Source: PBB1 sp965229345 (GTDB lineage Bacteria; Pseudomonadota; Gammaproteobacteria; Burkholderiales; Burkholderiaceae_C). Taken from it: 64,000 nt of DNA. Shown here piece after piece: positions 50,333-59,249 of this stretch (the first letter of the stretch is position 1; the number at the start of each line of letters is the position of its first letter). The stretch covers positions 2,852,001 to 2,916,000 of the forward strand of contig OZ245872.1 in assembly GCA_965229345.1 (NCBI GenBank). Direction: 5' to 3'. The notes beneath the pieces are model-generated. The model did no database searches. It was not told the DNA's origin and saw only the letters and a program-made list of their open reading frames with translations. Made by a program: the position numbers and the translations under genes.

Positions 50333-52560
50333 GCTGTGGCCCCACCCTGCATCGCCCACAGATAGGCGTACAAGCCCTTCGGCATCTTCAGCAGCCCGTC
50401 GTGCGGGCCGGCCTCGACGATGCGGCCCTTGTCCATCACGATGATCCGGTGTGCGTTGCGCACCGAGCTGAGCCGGTGCGCGATGATGATCACAGTGCGG
50501 CCCTTGCAGATAGCGCCCATGTTGCGCTGCAGGATGGCTTCGCTCTCGTAGTCGAGAGCGCTGGTTGCTTCATCCAGGATCAGGATGCGCGGATCGGTGA
50601 AGAGAGCCCGCGCGATCGCGATGCGTTGGCGCTGCCCTCCGGAGAGGCCGGCACCCTGTTCGCCGACGAGGGTGTCGTAGCCCTCTGGCAGCTCGCTGAT
50701 GAAGTCGTGCGCGCCGGCGAGCTGCGCCACGCGCATCACGGCCTGCAGCGGCGCAGCCGGGTCGATGATCGCGATGTTCTCGCGCACGCTTCGATTGAAG
50801 AGCAGGTTCTCCTGCAGCACCACCCCAATCTGGCGGCGCAGCTGGGCGGCGTCGATCAGGGCGATGTCGATGCCGTCGATCAGCACGCGGCCCTGCTCGG
50901 GCGTGTAGAGCCGTTGCACCAGCTTGGTCAAGGTGCTCTTGCCGGAGCCGCTGCGCCCGACGATGCCGATCACCTCGCCGGCCTGTACGTCGATGCTCAA
51001 CTGGTGCAGCACCGGTGGCGCCTCGGCTCGGTAGCGAAAGCTCACGCCATCGAACTGGATGCGGCCGCGCAGCGGTGGCAGCTGCGCGGCGTTGGTTGGC
51101 GGCACCTCGGTACGGGTGTTCAGGATGTCGCCGAGACGCGCCATCGAGATGCCGGTCTGCTGGAAATCCGTCCAGAGCTGGGCCATGCGCATGATGGGTT
51201 GCGAGACGCGCTGCGCGAACATGTTGAAGGCAACAAACTGGCCGACGCTCAGTTGCTGATCCATCACCAAGCGCGCGCCGTACCAGAGCATCGCGGCGCT
51301 GACGATCTTTCCGATCAGGTTGATGCCTTCGTGGCCATAGTTCGCGAGGGTGCTGGTCTTGAAACTGGCTGCCACGTACGCGGCGAGCTGCTCGTCCCAC
51401 CGCTTCGCGAGCACCGGCTCGAGCGCGCTGGCCTTGACGGTCTGGATGCCGGTGATGGTCTCGACCAGCAGCGCCTGATTCTCGGCGCCGCGGGCGAACT
51501 TCTCGTTGAGCCGGCCGCGCAGGATCGGCATCAGCACCAGGCTGATCGCGACGTAGAGCGGCAGGCTCACCAGCACGATCAGCGTCAGCGGCACGCTGTA
51601 GGCGAACATCACCGCGATGAAGATGACCGAGAACGCCAGATCAAGCACCAGCGTGATCGCGTTGCCGGTCAAGAAACTTCGGATGTTCTCGAGTTCGCGA
51701 ACGCGCGCGACTGAGTCACCAACGCGGCGGGCCTGGAAGTAGGCGAGCGGCAGGTTGATGAGATGCCGGAAGAGGCGTGCGCCGAGCTCCACGTCGATGC
51801 GGCTGGTGGTGTGGCTGAAGACGTAGCTGCGCAGCATGGTCAACACGCTCTCGAAGACGGTGACGACCACCAGGCCGATCACGAGAACGTCGAGCGTCGT
51901 CAGTCCGTGGTGCACCAGCACCTTGTCCATCACGACCTGGAAGAAGAGCGGGCTGACGAGCGCAAAGAGCTGCAGGAACAGCGAGACAAGCAGGACCTCG
52001 CCGAAGAGGCTGCGGTACTTGACGAGCGCCGGGACGAACCAGCTGAAGTCGAAGCGGGCAAGCGCACCGGTCAGGCTGGCGCGGCTGGTGATCAGGATCA
52101 GTTCGCCCGTCCAGCGGGTCGCGAAGACGTCGAGTGGCTGGATCGTGGGTTGTGCCGGCTGGCTATCGCTGCCGCCGGCCGGATCGAGGAACAGCACGCG
52201 CTGGCCGTCGCATTGGGCGAGCACGACCAGCTTGGTTGTGCCCTCGTCGTTGCGCATCAGCGCGAGCGCGGGCAAGGGCGTCAGACTCAGGCGATCGGCG
52301 CTGCTTCGGCCGCGCTTGGCCTTGAGGCCCAGTTGCTGGGCGGCCAACAGGAGGTCGTCGATGCTCGGTCGATGACTTGGCGACCAGCCCATCTGATGCG
52401 CAAGATGAGCGGACTCGACCGCGACGTGATGCAGGCGTGCGACGAGACACAGCGCGGCGAGCGCAGTCGAGACCAAGATCGGGGGTGGTAGCACCGACGC
52501 TGGGGGCGACGTCGTCAATGAATCTGCCGAGTCGCGCAGAGGGTTGGTGATGTTCTGCAT
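50329..52560 (-). CDS. Type I secretion ABC transporter (HlyB family, with C39-like domain)
   Basis: This 743-residue exporter has three parts. Residues about 25-160 form a C39-like domain; the catalytic cysteine position is not conserved (LVSTALAALCLVARLHHV against the HlyB DYGLYALEILAQYHNV, recalled), so it should bind substrate and not cleave it. A six-helix ABC membrane domain follows. The ATPase has Walker A IVGRSGSGKSTLTK, signature GAGLSGGQRQRIAIARAL and Walker B ILILDEATSALD. This HlyB-type arrangement exports RTX or related calcium-binding proteins; such a protein is encoded at 54740. Confidence 0.95.
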   Translation of the reverse strand: MQNITNPLRDSADSLTTSPPASVLPPPILVSTALAALCLVARLHHVAVESAHLAHQMGWSPSHRPSIDDLLLAAQQLGLKAKRGRSSADRLSLTPLPALALMRNDEGTTKLVVLAQCDGQRVLFLDPAGGSDSQPAQPTIQPLDVFATRWTGELILITSRASLTGALARFDFSWFVPALVKYRSLFGEVLLVSLFLQLFALVSPLFFQVVMDKVLVHHGLTTLDVLVIGLVVVTVFESVLTMLRSYVFSHTTSRIDVELGARLFRHLINLPLAYFQARRVGDSVARVRELENIRSFLTGNAITLVLDLAFSVIFIAVMFAYSVPLTLIVLVSLPLYVAISLVLMPILRGRLNEKFARGAENQALLVETITGIQTVKASALEPVLAKRWDEQLAAYVAASFKTSTLANYGHEGINLIGKIVSAAMLWYGARLVMDQQLSVGQFVAFNMFAQRVSQPIMRMAQLWTDFQQTGISMARLGDILNTRTEVPPTNAAQLPPLRGRIQFDGVSFRYRAEAPPVLHQLSIDVQAGEVIGIVGRSGSGKSTLTKLVQRLYTPEQGRVLIDGIDIALIDAAQLRRQIGVVLQENLLFNRSVRENIAIIDPAAPLQAVMRVAQLAGAHDFISELPEGYDTLVGEQGAGLSGGQRQRIAIARALFTDPRILILDEATSALDYESEAILQRNMGAICKGRTVIIIAHRLSSVRNAHRIIVMDKGRIVEAGPHDGLLKMPKGLYAYLWAMQGGATA

Positions 52561-52846
52561 ACGCTTCCCGGAGGGCTGCCATTCCGCTTGGAACCGAACG
52601 ACTCAGCGCAAGATGACGTGCTTGAATTTCGCCGGTTGAATCTCACGCGACTTGCCGTTGACGACATCCCGGACGGGGCGACTGGGTTCGTGGCGACGAA
52701 GCGTGCAATAGCCGAATAGAAATGTGGCGTGCGCCCATCAAGCAGCCAATAGAACAAGTGATCCATTGGCTTGAGTGTCGACATGTGCCATTCCGTCGCA
52801 TGGCGTCGGCGTGCGCCGGCGCCCACGCTTGGGCAAGGCCACTGGC
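52561..52846. other. Stretch between the exporter and LuxR genes, with a possible gene remnant
   Basis: No convincing intact gene lies here. On the plus strand 52522-52723 is open and reads protein-like (LEFRRLNLTRLAVDDIP, then GATGFVATKRAIAE and a stop) but lacks a start codon. It may be a decayed coding fragment. It also contains the promoter region for the exporter operon. Confidence 0.4.
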
Positions 52847-53614
52847 TTATGCCGTGGACTTCTCTGGCGGGTCGATCAAGCTCGGCGCACCCAGGACGAT
52901 GCGGAGTGCTTCGGTTCGGCTTCCTACTCCGAGTTTGAGATAGGCGCTGTGAAGCTGATTGCGCACCGTGTAAACACTGCGATTCCGAAGCTTGGCGATG
53001 TCCCCATTCGTACGCCCCGCAGCCACCCATCGCAAGAGTTCTCGCTCCGCACGACTGAGTTCTGGCCCGATACCAACGCTCGCGTGGGACATGCGATCAA
53101 TGCTCATCAGCGCCTGACTCAGCGGCGGTGCGAGCAAACGCAGCATCTTCCGATGCTCGTCTGCGCTCACCGATGTCGACAGGCCGGCGAAACTCAGGTA
53201 CGTACCCGTCTTCGCCTCGGCATCCACGACGCCGAAAATGCCCAAGCGCCCGAGGTCAAAGGCTTCAATCTCCTGCGCTTCGTACTCAGACATCAGGTCG
53301 CGATCCTCGGGCAACTGCAACACCAGTGGAGACAAGGATTTAAGCCAAAGGGCCACGACTGGTCGGTCTCGCATGTTCGTGGTCTTGGCGATCAAGGGCA
53401 AGTGCTCTGCGGGATGATCAACGCCCAGGACGCGTCTGATCTCCAGATGATCAAGGTCGATTCGCCCAATGACGGCCAGCAACGAACTGTGCGGCAACAG
53501 CGTCCGTACCGAGGATCTGACGATGGCGCCAAAGTCAGCCTCTGTCTCGCAACTCGTGCACGCAAGTGCAAGCGCAAGGAACTGCGCCGCGTCGTCTGTC
53601 GCCATTCTGTCCAC
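52847..53614 (-). CDS. LuxR-type transcriptional regulator (EpsA-like)
   Basis: This 255-residue regulator has a C-terminal LuxR/GerE helix-turn-helix: LSRAERELLRWVAAGRTNGD, then RSVYTVRNQLHSAYLKLGVG and SRTEALRIVLG. The N-terminal 180 residues resemble the EpsA-type sensor region and lack a known ligand or receiver motif. GTG at 53614 is chosen because GGAG sits eight bases ahead; ATG at 53605 is three codons later, and a TTG at 53740 is possible. It is oriented like the exporter genes and a Fur-like box lies in its promoter, so it may control secretion in response to iron. Confidence 0.85.
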   Translation of the reverse strand: MDRMATDDAAQFLALALACTSCETEADFGAIVRSSVRTLLPHSSLLAVIGRIDLDHLEIRRVLGVDHPAEHLPLIAKTTNMRDRPVVALWLKSLSPLVLQLPEDRDLMSEYEAQEIEAFDLGRLGIFGVVDAEAKTGTYLSFAGLSTSVSADEHRKMLRLLAPPLSQALMSIDRMSHASVGIGPELSRAERELLRWVAAGRTNGDIAKLRNRSVYTVRNQLHSAYLKLGVGSRTEALRIVLGAPSLIDPPEKSTA

Positions 53615-53729
53615 AGGCAAATCTCCGTTCGTCGTGCCTGGAAGGCTCTCCGTCGCCCTGAGCGCGCAAGTGGTGATCAGGGCACGTCGTAGGTCGCGAG
53701 CAGGCCGGGTCGCGTACCGAGATCGTAAC

Positions 53730-53748
53730 GCAAATGACAATCATTCCA
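53730..53748. promoter_or_regulatory. Fur-like box upstream of the LuxR regulator
   Basis: GCAAATGACAATCATTCCA matches 13 of 19 positions of the Fur consensus GATAATGATAATCATTATC. It lies about 115 bases before the proposed start of the minus-strand LuxR gene. There is no gene on either strand from 53615 to 54042; that stretch holds this site and an AT-rich promoter-like block. Confidence 0.6.
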
Positions 53749-53929
53749 GCTGAAAATCCAACGTCGGACTACCGCTGCCGATGACAGTCAATCGCCGGGA
53801 CGACACCTCTGACGCGCGCTGCCCGCGCTTGACCGACCCGGGGCTCTCGGCCGCGGATAGTTCATCTGTTCTATTGCCTCCACCGCGCAAGCCTGCGAGA
53901 TTTGGTCGAGAAGACCCAGATCACAGAAC

Positions 53930-53980
53930 CGCCCGAAAAATATTGAGAGTATGCACGCTGCGTCGAAATATATTTGACGG
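53930..53980. other. AT-rich promoter-like block with an imperfect palindrome
   Basis: Bases become strikingly AT-rich here (AAAAATATTGAG, then AAATATATTT). GTCGAAATATATTTGAC at 53962-53978 is nearly self-complementary. The block lies about 65 bases before the ATG of the lipoprotein gene and marks the start of the lower-GC segment. It is a candidate promoter or silencer site. Confidence 0.45.
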
Positions 53981-54042
53981 ATTCAACACCACTCAACGCA
54001 AGGCCTTCCCGTAGGCTGCTTAGACACATACCGGGGCGACGA

Positions 54043-54696
54043 ATGAATGCGAGCAGGTCAGTTCGGAACTTTCTTTTCATCATTGTGATACTTCTCTCGG
54101 GATGCTCATTAGCGGGTACGGCTCGAACGGTCAGCTATCACTCCGACGATCCGGAGCCTTCGATCTATCTATCGATTCTGGACTCGGTCGAGCAAGCGCT
54201 CTCCACCAGCATAAATGGCGACGATCTGCACTCCCATCAAATTGAGGTGGCCAAGAAGGACGGCATCAGCAACCCTGTCGCTCAAAGCAGTTTGTACGCC
54301 TACGCGAATAGAAATCTCTGCGGCCCAACACAAACTCGTGAGGACTGGGCGAACATGAAATGCCGCGCCCTGAATACGATCGACAGCGTCGGGGCGCCTT
54401 GCCGGTCGAACGCGAGATGCGTCAATTTCCGCTTGGCGCCGTTTGTCGTCCGCGACGAACAGTTGATGGCCGTGGTCGCCTCTGCGGCGAACAACCCGTG
54501 CCGTTTCATTCCGGATCCAGAAGCGCTGAAGCGGCGACACCATTCGCGCGATCCGCGAGGGCCCGCAACAATGCATTCGCCTGACGCTTCTCGCTACTGG
54601 CTGTCGTGCGGAGCGACCGACAAGGTCACGGGAACGCTCGAGCCGGGGGAGTCCGACGGCGAGTTCGCCATCCGATGGAACAGGACCACATCATGA
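54043..54696 (+). CDS. Cysteine-rich lipoprotein of unknown function beside the secretion substrate
   Basis: This 217-residue protein has a lipoprotein signal (FLFIIVILLSGCSLAG, lipobox LSGC, Cys21). The mature part has six further cysteines (NLCGP, MKCRA, APCRSNARC, NPCRF, LSCG), suggesting disulfides in the periplasm or at the cell surface. The family is not recognised. It lies 43 bases before the type I substrate gene and in the same lower-GC segment. It could be a protective (immunity) partner or a surface receptor; this is inferred from position. Confidence 0.75.
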   Translation: MNASRSVRNFLFIIVILLSGCSLAGTARTVSYHSDDPEPSIYLSILDSVEQALSTSINGDDLHSHQIEVAKKDGISNPVAQSSLYAYANRNLCGPTQTREDWANMKCRALNTIDSVGAPCRSNARCVNFRLAPFVVRDEQLMAVVASAANNPCRFIPDPEALKRRHHSRDPRGPATMHSPDASRYWLSCGATDKVTGTLEPGESDGEFAIRWNRTTS

Positions 54697-54739
54697 GCGG
54701 GCTAAGGCGAAGCCCTGAGAATCAACTTGAGGGAATGAC

Positions 54740-56077
54740 ATGAGCGACGACACCTACACAATCCGCGTCAACCAATTTACGAATGGGCCGACCGGGCACG
54801 TCAACATCACGTACACGAGCAGCAATGGGACGTATGTGACGTATGGGAACAATATCAATCCCACATCCGGGGTCCAGAACGAAACAACGCAGACGTTGGC
54901 GCGAATCAGCCAAAATCCGGGATCATATTCCTACAGCGATATTCCGGTTAGCGCTCAACAGTTTGCAAGTTCACTGGCAGCCAGCCAGGCCGCGGCGATT
55001 CTGAACCACTCATTCGTCGGCCTTTGCAATAACTGTGCTGATTTTGCAAATGAGGCATTGAAGTCAGCGGGCCTGGGAGACTGGTCTCTGGGGAACTACC
55101 TCACTGACGGAACATTGACGGACACCTACATCAAGGCCGCAGAATATATTTGCAGCAACGGATACGTCAATTTGGCGACATCGACCATTCTAAATATTCT
55201 CGCATCCCCACAAAACGTGGCGGCGGCGACTCAATTTGTCGACGCCATGCAATGGCTCTCGCACCCGACGAACTCCGATTTCTACAATCAGTACTACGAT
55301 CCTGACGCCGTGGCCGACTTCGAATTGGCCCAATTGAAGGCGGCTGCCGCGAAACTCCACATCTCGGTCAACTACGACCCAATCGAAGAGAAAGTGATGT
55401 TGGGCGTCGCATCCCCGATCGTTCTCGACATGAATGGCGATGGCATTCGCACGACCTCGTATGCCACGGCATCCGTCATGTTCGATATCGACGGCGATGG
55501 CGACTTGGACAGGACCGCATGGATCTCCCCCGAAGATGCCTTCTTGGCCATCGATCGCAACGGCAACGGAACGATCGACGGAGCGAGCGAATTGTTCGGC
55601 GGAATGGAACGAGGCGTAGGTTACGCAAAGCTCTCAGAGTTCGACACCAACGGCGACGGCGTGATCACCGCCGATGACGCTGGTTACAGCCTTCTCAGCG
55701 TCTGGCGGGACGCCAACAGCAATGGAATCACGGACGAAGGCGAACTGACGGCCATTTCCACCGCGGGCGTCGAGAAACTTGACTTGGCCTATGTCAGCCA
55801 GGATCTCTACGACGCCAACAACAACCTGATTGGCGAGGCCTCTGGTGCAGTCATCAACGGGCAGTCGGTCGACATGGCCGACGTCTACTTCCGGTACAAG
55901 GAGTCGAGCCCGGAACGGATCATGGTTGATGACCAAGGCTCGCTCGCTGCCGACTCTTCGCAGGTTCAGGCCCTGGTCTCGGCAATGGCCGCGTTCGCCC
56001 CTGCACCTGCCGCTCACGGCATCGGAGTTGTGAGGCATCAAATGATCATGGATTCGACCCTCGCAGTCGGCGTGTAG
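54740..56077 (+). CDS. EF-hand-type type I secretion substrate with possible permuted NlpC/P60-like domain
   Basis: This 445-residue protein has no signal peptide. Residues about 1-140 include GHVNITY (His20) and LCNNCADFANEAL (Cys99), an order (His first, Cys later) seen in circularly permuted papain-fold hydrolases; catalysis is a guess. Residues about 222-335 hold five calcium-loop motifs: DMNGDG (D230), DIDGDG (D249), DRNGNG (D272), DTNGDG (D302) and DANSNG (D324), with the SPIVLDMNGDG...GSELFGG-type module common in type I secreted proteins. Classic GGxGxD nonapeptide repeats are absent. GAGG precedes the ATG. The HlyB/HlyD genes nearby are its likely exporter. Confidence 0.82.
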   Translation: MSDDTYTIRVNQFTNGPTGHVNITYTSSNGTYVTYGNNINPTSGVQNETTQTLARISQNPGSYSYSDIPVSAQQFASSLAASQAAAILNHSFVGLCNNCADFANEALKSAGLGDWSLGNYLTDGTLTDTYIKAAEYICSNGYVNLATSTILNILASPQNVAAATQFVDAMQWLSHPTNSDFYNQYYDPDAVADFELAQLKAAAAKLHISVNYDPIEEKVMLGVASPIVLDMNGDGIRTTSYATASVMFDIDGDGDLDRTAWISPEDAFLAIDRNGNGTIDGASELFGGMERGVGYAKLSEFDTNGDGVITADDAGYSLLSVWRDANSNGITDEGELTAISTAGVEKLDLAYVSQDLYDANNNLIGEASGAVINGQSVDMADVYFRYKESSPERIMVDDQGSLAADSSQVQALVSAMAAFAPAPAAHGIGVVRHQMIMDSTLAVGV

Positions 56078-56293
56078 TTCGGATCGTTGTTCGCCCTCGC
56101 GCACAACCACAGGTGATTCCGGCAAGCGTCGTCCGACTTGTCCGGCGCCTGTGGTGGACACGACCAGAGTTTCCAAATGGGCGACGCCAGCGAGTCCCGT
56201 GAGGGCCGCCATACGGAAGACCTCGGCACGAAGGTTCCAGAGACCCCTGCCCTTGCCGCGCAGCCGTCATTCGCTTGTCATGAAAGTTCGCCC

Positions 56294-56836
56294 ATGAAGT
56301 TCTTCGTCCTCGCCGTTTGTCTTCTCGTTACGAGCTATCAGCCCGGCGTTGCCCGGGCCGACGGCGTCGAGGGCACCGCATCGGTTCAGCAGAGCGGGCA
56401 AGAGCGCAACGACTTCGCTGCACAGCTCTCGCTAACTGCAGACGAACAGGCGTTGCGCAAGTCCTGGGACACGTCCTCTGAGAATCCACAACTTCGGGTG
56501 ACGGATTCAGTGCGCCTTGGATCCGACGTGACCACCGTGCTGATCTTTCGGGGTTGCATGCCGGACGCTACCGGCAAATGCGATGTCGCCGTCGAGTTCT
56601 CGCTGATGAAGCCGAACGGAAAGAGCGTGAACGGCGGAACTGGCAGCCTGTGGTCCTCTGCGCCGCTGCCGCACAAGTACATGCTTGGTGCAGCCAGCAT
56701 GACGCTCGCATTCAACTCGAAAGATGATCTGGGGAGCTATCAGGTTCGGGCGAAGGTTGTCGATCGTGTGGCCGCACGCATCGTCGAGCTTGTGACCCCG
56801 CTACGGGTTGAGGGAAACGCCGCAGCCTCGAACTAG
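56294..56836 (+). CDS. Periplasmic protein of unknown function, possible immunity-like
   Basis: This 180-residue exported protein has a signal peptide (FFVLAVCLLVTSYQPGVARA). The mature part shows QALRKSWDTSSENPQLRVTD, VTTVLIFRGCMPDATGKCDV and EFSLMKPNGKSV, an Ig-like arrangement with two cysteines that may pair. I recall similar periplasmic proteins beside antibacterial effectors, but cannot confirm it. It follows the secretion substrate by about 215 bases and shares its lower GC. The intervening 56078-56293 shows no gene. Confidence 0.7.
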   Translation: MKFFVLAVCLLVTSYQPGVARADGVEGTASVQQSGQERNDFAAQLSLTADEQALRKSWDTSSENPQLRVTDSVRLGSDVTTVLIFRGCMPDATGKCDVAVEFSLMKPNGKSVNGGTGSLWSSAPLPHKYMLGAASMTLAFNSKDDLGSYQVRAKVVDRVAARIVELVTPLRVEGNAAASN

Positions 56837-56950
56837 CAGCGTCGACTGCACGACGAACCTAAGCCGGTTGGGGCGGGTGACAATCGCAGCCGTCGCGGCC
56901 TCGCCCATGCCCGTAGAGTTCGCCGCTCACGCATCCATCCGCCCCGTCAC

Positions 56951-57946
56951 ATGATCACAAGCCAACCCATCACGTTGCACAGGCCCACGGTCACCTCCAG
57001 CGTCGGCATGCAGCGCTGGACCCGCGCCGAGATTGAAGCCCTGTTTGCGCTGCCCTTCAACGACCTGCTCTGGCGAGCGCAGCAAGTACACCGCGAACAT
57101 TGGGACGCCAACGAGGTCGAGCAGGCGACGCTGCTGTCGATCAAGACCGGCGGGTGCCCGGAAGACTGCGCTTACTGCCCACAATCCGTCCACTACGACA
57201 CCGGCGTGCAAGCCGACAAGCTGATGGAGCCTGCCGCAGTGCGTGCGGCCGTGGTGGCAGCGCGAGAGGCCGGCGCAACGCGCTTCTGCATGGGCGCAGC
57301 CTGGCGCGAGCCCAAGGACCGCGACATCGAGAAAGTGGCCGAGCTGGTGCAGGTAGTGAAAGACGAAGGTCTGGAGGCGTGCTGCACGCTGGGCATGTTG
57401 AGCGCGGCGCAGGCGCGAGCCCTGCAACGGGCGGGGTTGGATTACTACAACCACAACCTCGACACCGCGCCCGAAGCCTACGGCCGCATCATCAGCACCC
57501 GCGACTACCAGCACCGCCTCGACACGCTGACGCACGTGCGGGAGGCCGGCGTGAAGGTGTGCAGCGGCGGCATTGTCGGCATGGGTGAGTCGTGCAGCGA
57601 ACGCGCCGGTCTGATTGCCGAACTCGCCAATCTCGACCCCTACCCCGAATCGGTGCCGATCAACGATTTGGTGCAAGTGCAAGGTACACCACTGCACGGC
57701 ATCGACAAACTCGATCCTCTGGAATTCGTACGCACCGTCGCGGTGGCGCGCATCACCATGCCACGCGCCCGGGTGCGTCTGTCCGCAGGACGGCAGCAGA
57801 TGAGCGACGCGGTGCAGGCGCTTTGCTTCCTGGCGGGTGCCAACTCGGTCTTTCATGGCGACAAGCTGCTGACGACCGGCAACCCGGAGGTCGCCCGCGA
57901 CCGTGCGCTTTTCGCGAAGTTGGGTTTGCAGGGCCGCCGCCAGTAG
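56951..57946 (+). CDS. bioB: Biotin synthase BioB
   Basis: This 331-residue radical SAM enzyme inserts sulfur into dethiobiotin. The [4Fe-4S] cysteines are in GGCPEDCAYCPQS (CxxxCxxC). Further family motifs are ATRFCMGAAWREPKDRD, YYNHNLDTAPEAYGRI and CSGGIVGMGES. RLSAGRQQMSD contains the arginine that coordinates the [2Fe-2S] cluster. GC content returns to the window average. No other biotin genes flank it; after its stop the island genes begin on the other strand. Confidence 0.97.
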   Translation: MITSQPITLHRPTVTSSVGMQRWTRAEIEALFALPFNDLLWRAQQVHREHWDANEVEQATLLSIKTGGCPEDCAYCPQSVHYDTGVQADKLMEPAAVRAAVVAAREAGATRFCMGAAWREPKDRDIEKVAELVQVVKDEGLEACCTLGMLSAAQARALQRAGLDYYNHNLDTAPEAYGRIISTRDYQHRLDTLTHVREAGVKVCSGGIVGMGESCSERAGLIAELANLDPYPESVPINDLVQVQGTPLHGIDKLDPLEFVRTVAVARITMPRARVRLSAGRQQMSDAVQALCFLAGANSVFHGDKLLTTGNPEVARDRALFAKLGLQGRRQ

Positions 57947-58023
57947 AACCCGTCGGACGCTGGAAGAACGTCTCCAACGCGCTATCCATTTGGCGGCGCG
58001 CGTCGGCCACAGCAGAACGTGAG

Positions 58024-59229
58024 TCAGCGCACAACAACAGGTGGCAACTCTGGCATCCGAGTAGCGGTTGACCAGGACCACATGTGCAGGCCCCCATCCG
58101 CGATCACGCCCTCCTTCGCGAGGCGCTGCTTCGGCTCCATGAAAGAACTCAGCACGTGCAGGGGCACTGGTGCACCCCCCGCGTCCAGCAGCAGTGCATT
58201 CGGAAACCCAGCCGTGTTCTTCGCGTCGTAGCGCAGCGGCTTGACGAATCGCCGCTGCTGATCAACCAGCGCGTGAACGAGCGGCAGTTCATGAACGCCA
58301 TCGACGGGAATCCAATGCTCGCTGGCCAGCATCACGCTGGCTGCGTCGATCTCGTAGGTGTGCTCGCGGCGCGCGCGGATCAGCGCGATCATCATCAGCC
58401 GCACCGGGTGCTCTATGTCGGCATCCCGCGCCTCGAACGATTGCCCGAAGTGTTTCTCGATGCGCGCCCACGTGTTGGCGGCAATCAGCAACGGCGCATC
58501 GGGCATGTGCTTGATCCAGACCCGGCGCCCTGACCCGCACTCCTCAACTGACTTGAACTCGCCCATCACGATGGCGAGCGAGCTTTGACCTTGCGCGGAC
58601 TGAAGAACGGCCAGCTTTTCGCGCCGGCGTTGGGCGGCGGCGGCCTTTGTAGGCTCGCTGAAAGGCTCGGGAACATAGAGTCGTTCAGCCAAGGAAACGC
58701 CCTTGATAGACACCTCCTGCGCGGCCTCGATCAGATACTTGTGCAGCACGCCCTGGCTGCGCCGGCCCATCATGGCCGGGCTCCAGCGGTTGAAGCCAGC
58801 ACGCTCGAACAGATAGTGCATCAGCGCGCGCAAGCTCATGTGACGGCGCGGCGTGCCCACATCTGCGGCGTCATGCGGCTCGCTGCGCGCAACGCTGCGC
58901 CCTGTCGTTCTCGCCCATGGGAAATCCACGCGCAACTCCACCTTGCCAGGCTCGCGCTCGATCACCGCGTCGCCCAGCAATTCACCCAACCCGGACTGTT
59001 GCGCCTCGGGCTCGAACGATGGACACGCCGGGGCATGCTGGCTGCCCGTCTCAGGCATGCGTTTGAGCACGAACTGCCGGTGCCGGGCCACATACATGTC
59101 GATGCCGCCGGGCACGCACAGGCAGCGAGGGCGCTCAGGTGTGTCGTGCACTTCAGCAAGGGCGTCTTGCAAGCGCGGGTCATCGGCCATCAGCACTCGA
59201 CCCTTGATCGACAGACGCTGCGCGTCCAT
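58024..59229 (-). CDS. DUF1173 family protein of an integrative element
   Basis: This 401-residue protein resembles DUF1173, a family largely confined to conjugative elements and plasmids. Visible features are an N-terminal RCLCVPGGIDMYVARHRQF, a HAPACPSF motif near residue 65, and a C-terminal GAPVPLHVLSSFM then DGGLHMWSW. The mixture of CLC and HAPAC cysteines hints at metal binding. No enzymatic function is known. It starts 20 bases after the recombinase-like gene and is probably co-transcribed with it. An ATG at 59190 is an alternative start. Confidence 0.75.
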   Translation of the reverse strand: MDAQRLSIKGRVLMADDPRLQDALAEVHDTPERPRCLCVPGGIDMYVARHRQFVLKRMPETGSQHAPACPSFEPEAQQSGLGELLGDAVIEREPGKVELRVDFPWARTTGRSVARSEPHDAADVGTPRRHMSLRALMHYLFERAGFNRWSPAMMGRRSQGVLHKYLIEAAQEVSIKGVSLAERLYVPEPFSEPTKAAAAQRRREKLAVLQSAQGQSSLAIVMGEFKSVEECGSGRRVWIKHMPDAPLLIAANTWARIEKHFGQSFEARDADIEHPVRLMMIALIRARREHTYEIDAASVMLASEHWIPVDGVHELPLVHALVDQQRRFVKPLRYDAKNTAGFPNALLLDAGGAPVPLHVLSSFMEPKQRLAKEGVIADGGLHMWSWSTATRMPELPPVVVR

Positions 59230-59249
59230 GGCACCGATTGCGTTTCAGC

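Noticed and set aside
52515..52784. A minus-strand frame of 89 codons opening MSTLKPMDHLFYW
   Set aside because: It overlaps the start of the exporter gene, its second half is serine/arginine-rich and looks out of frame, and no ribosome-binding site is clear.
57947..58023. Attachment site or tRNA at the junction of bioB and the island
   Set aside because: No tRNA-like sequence or direct repeat could be identified by eye; the other end of the island is outside the window.
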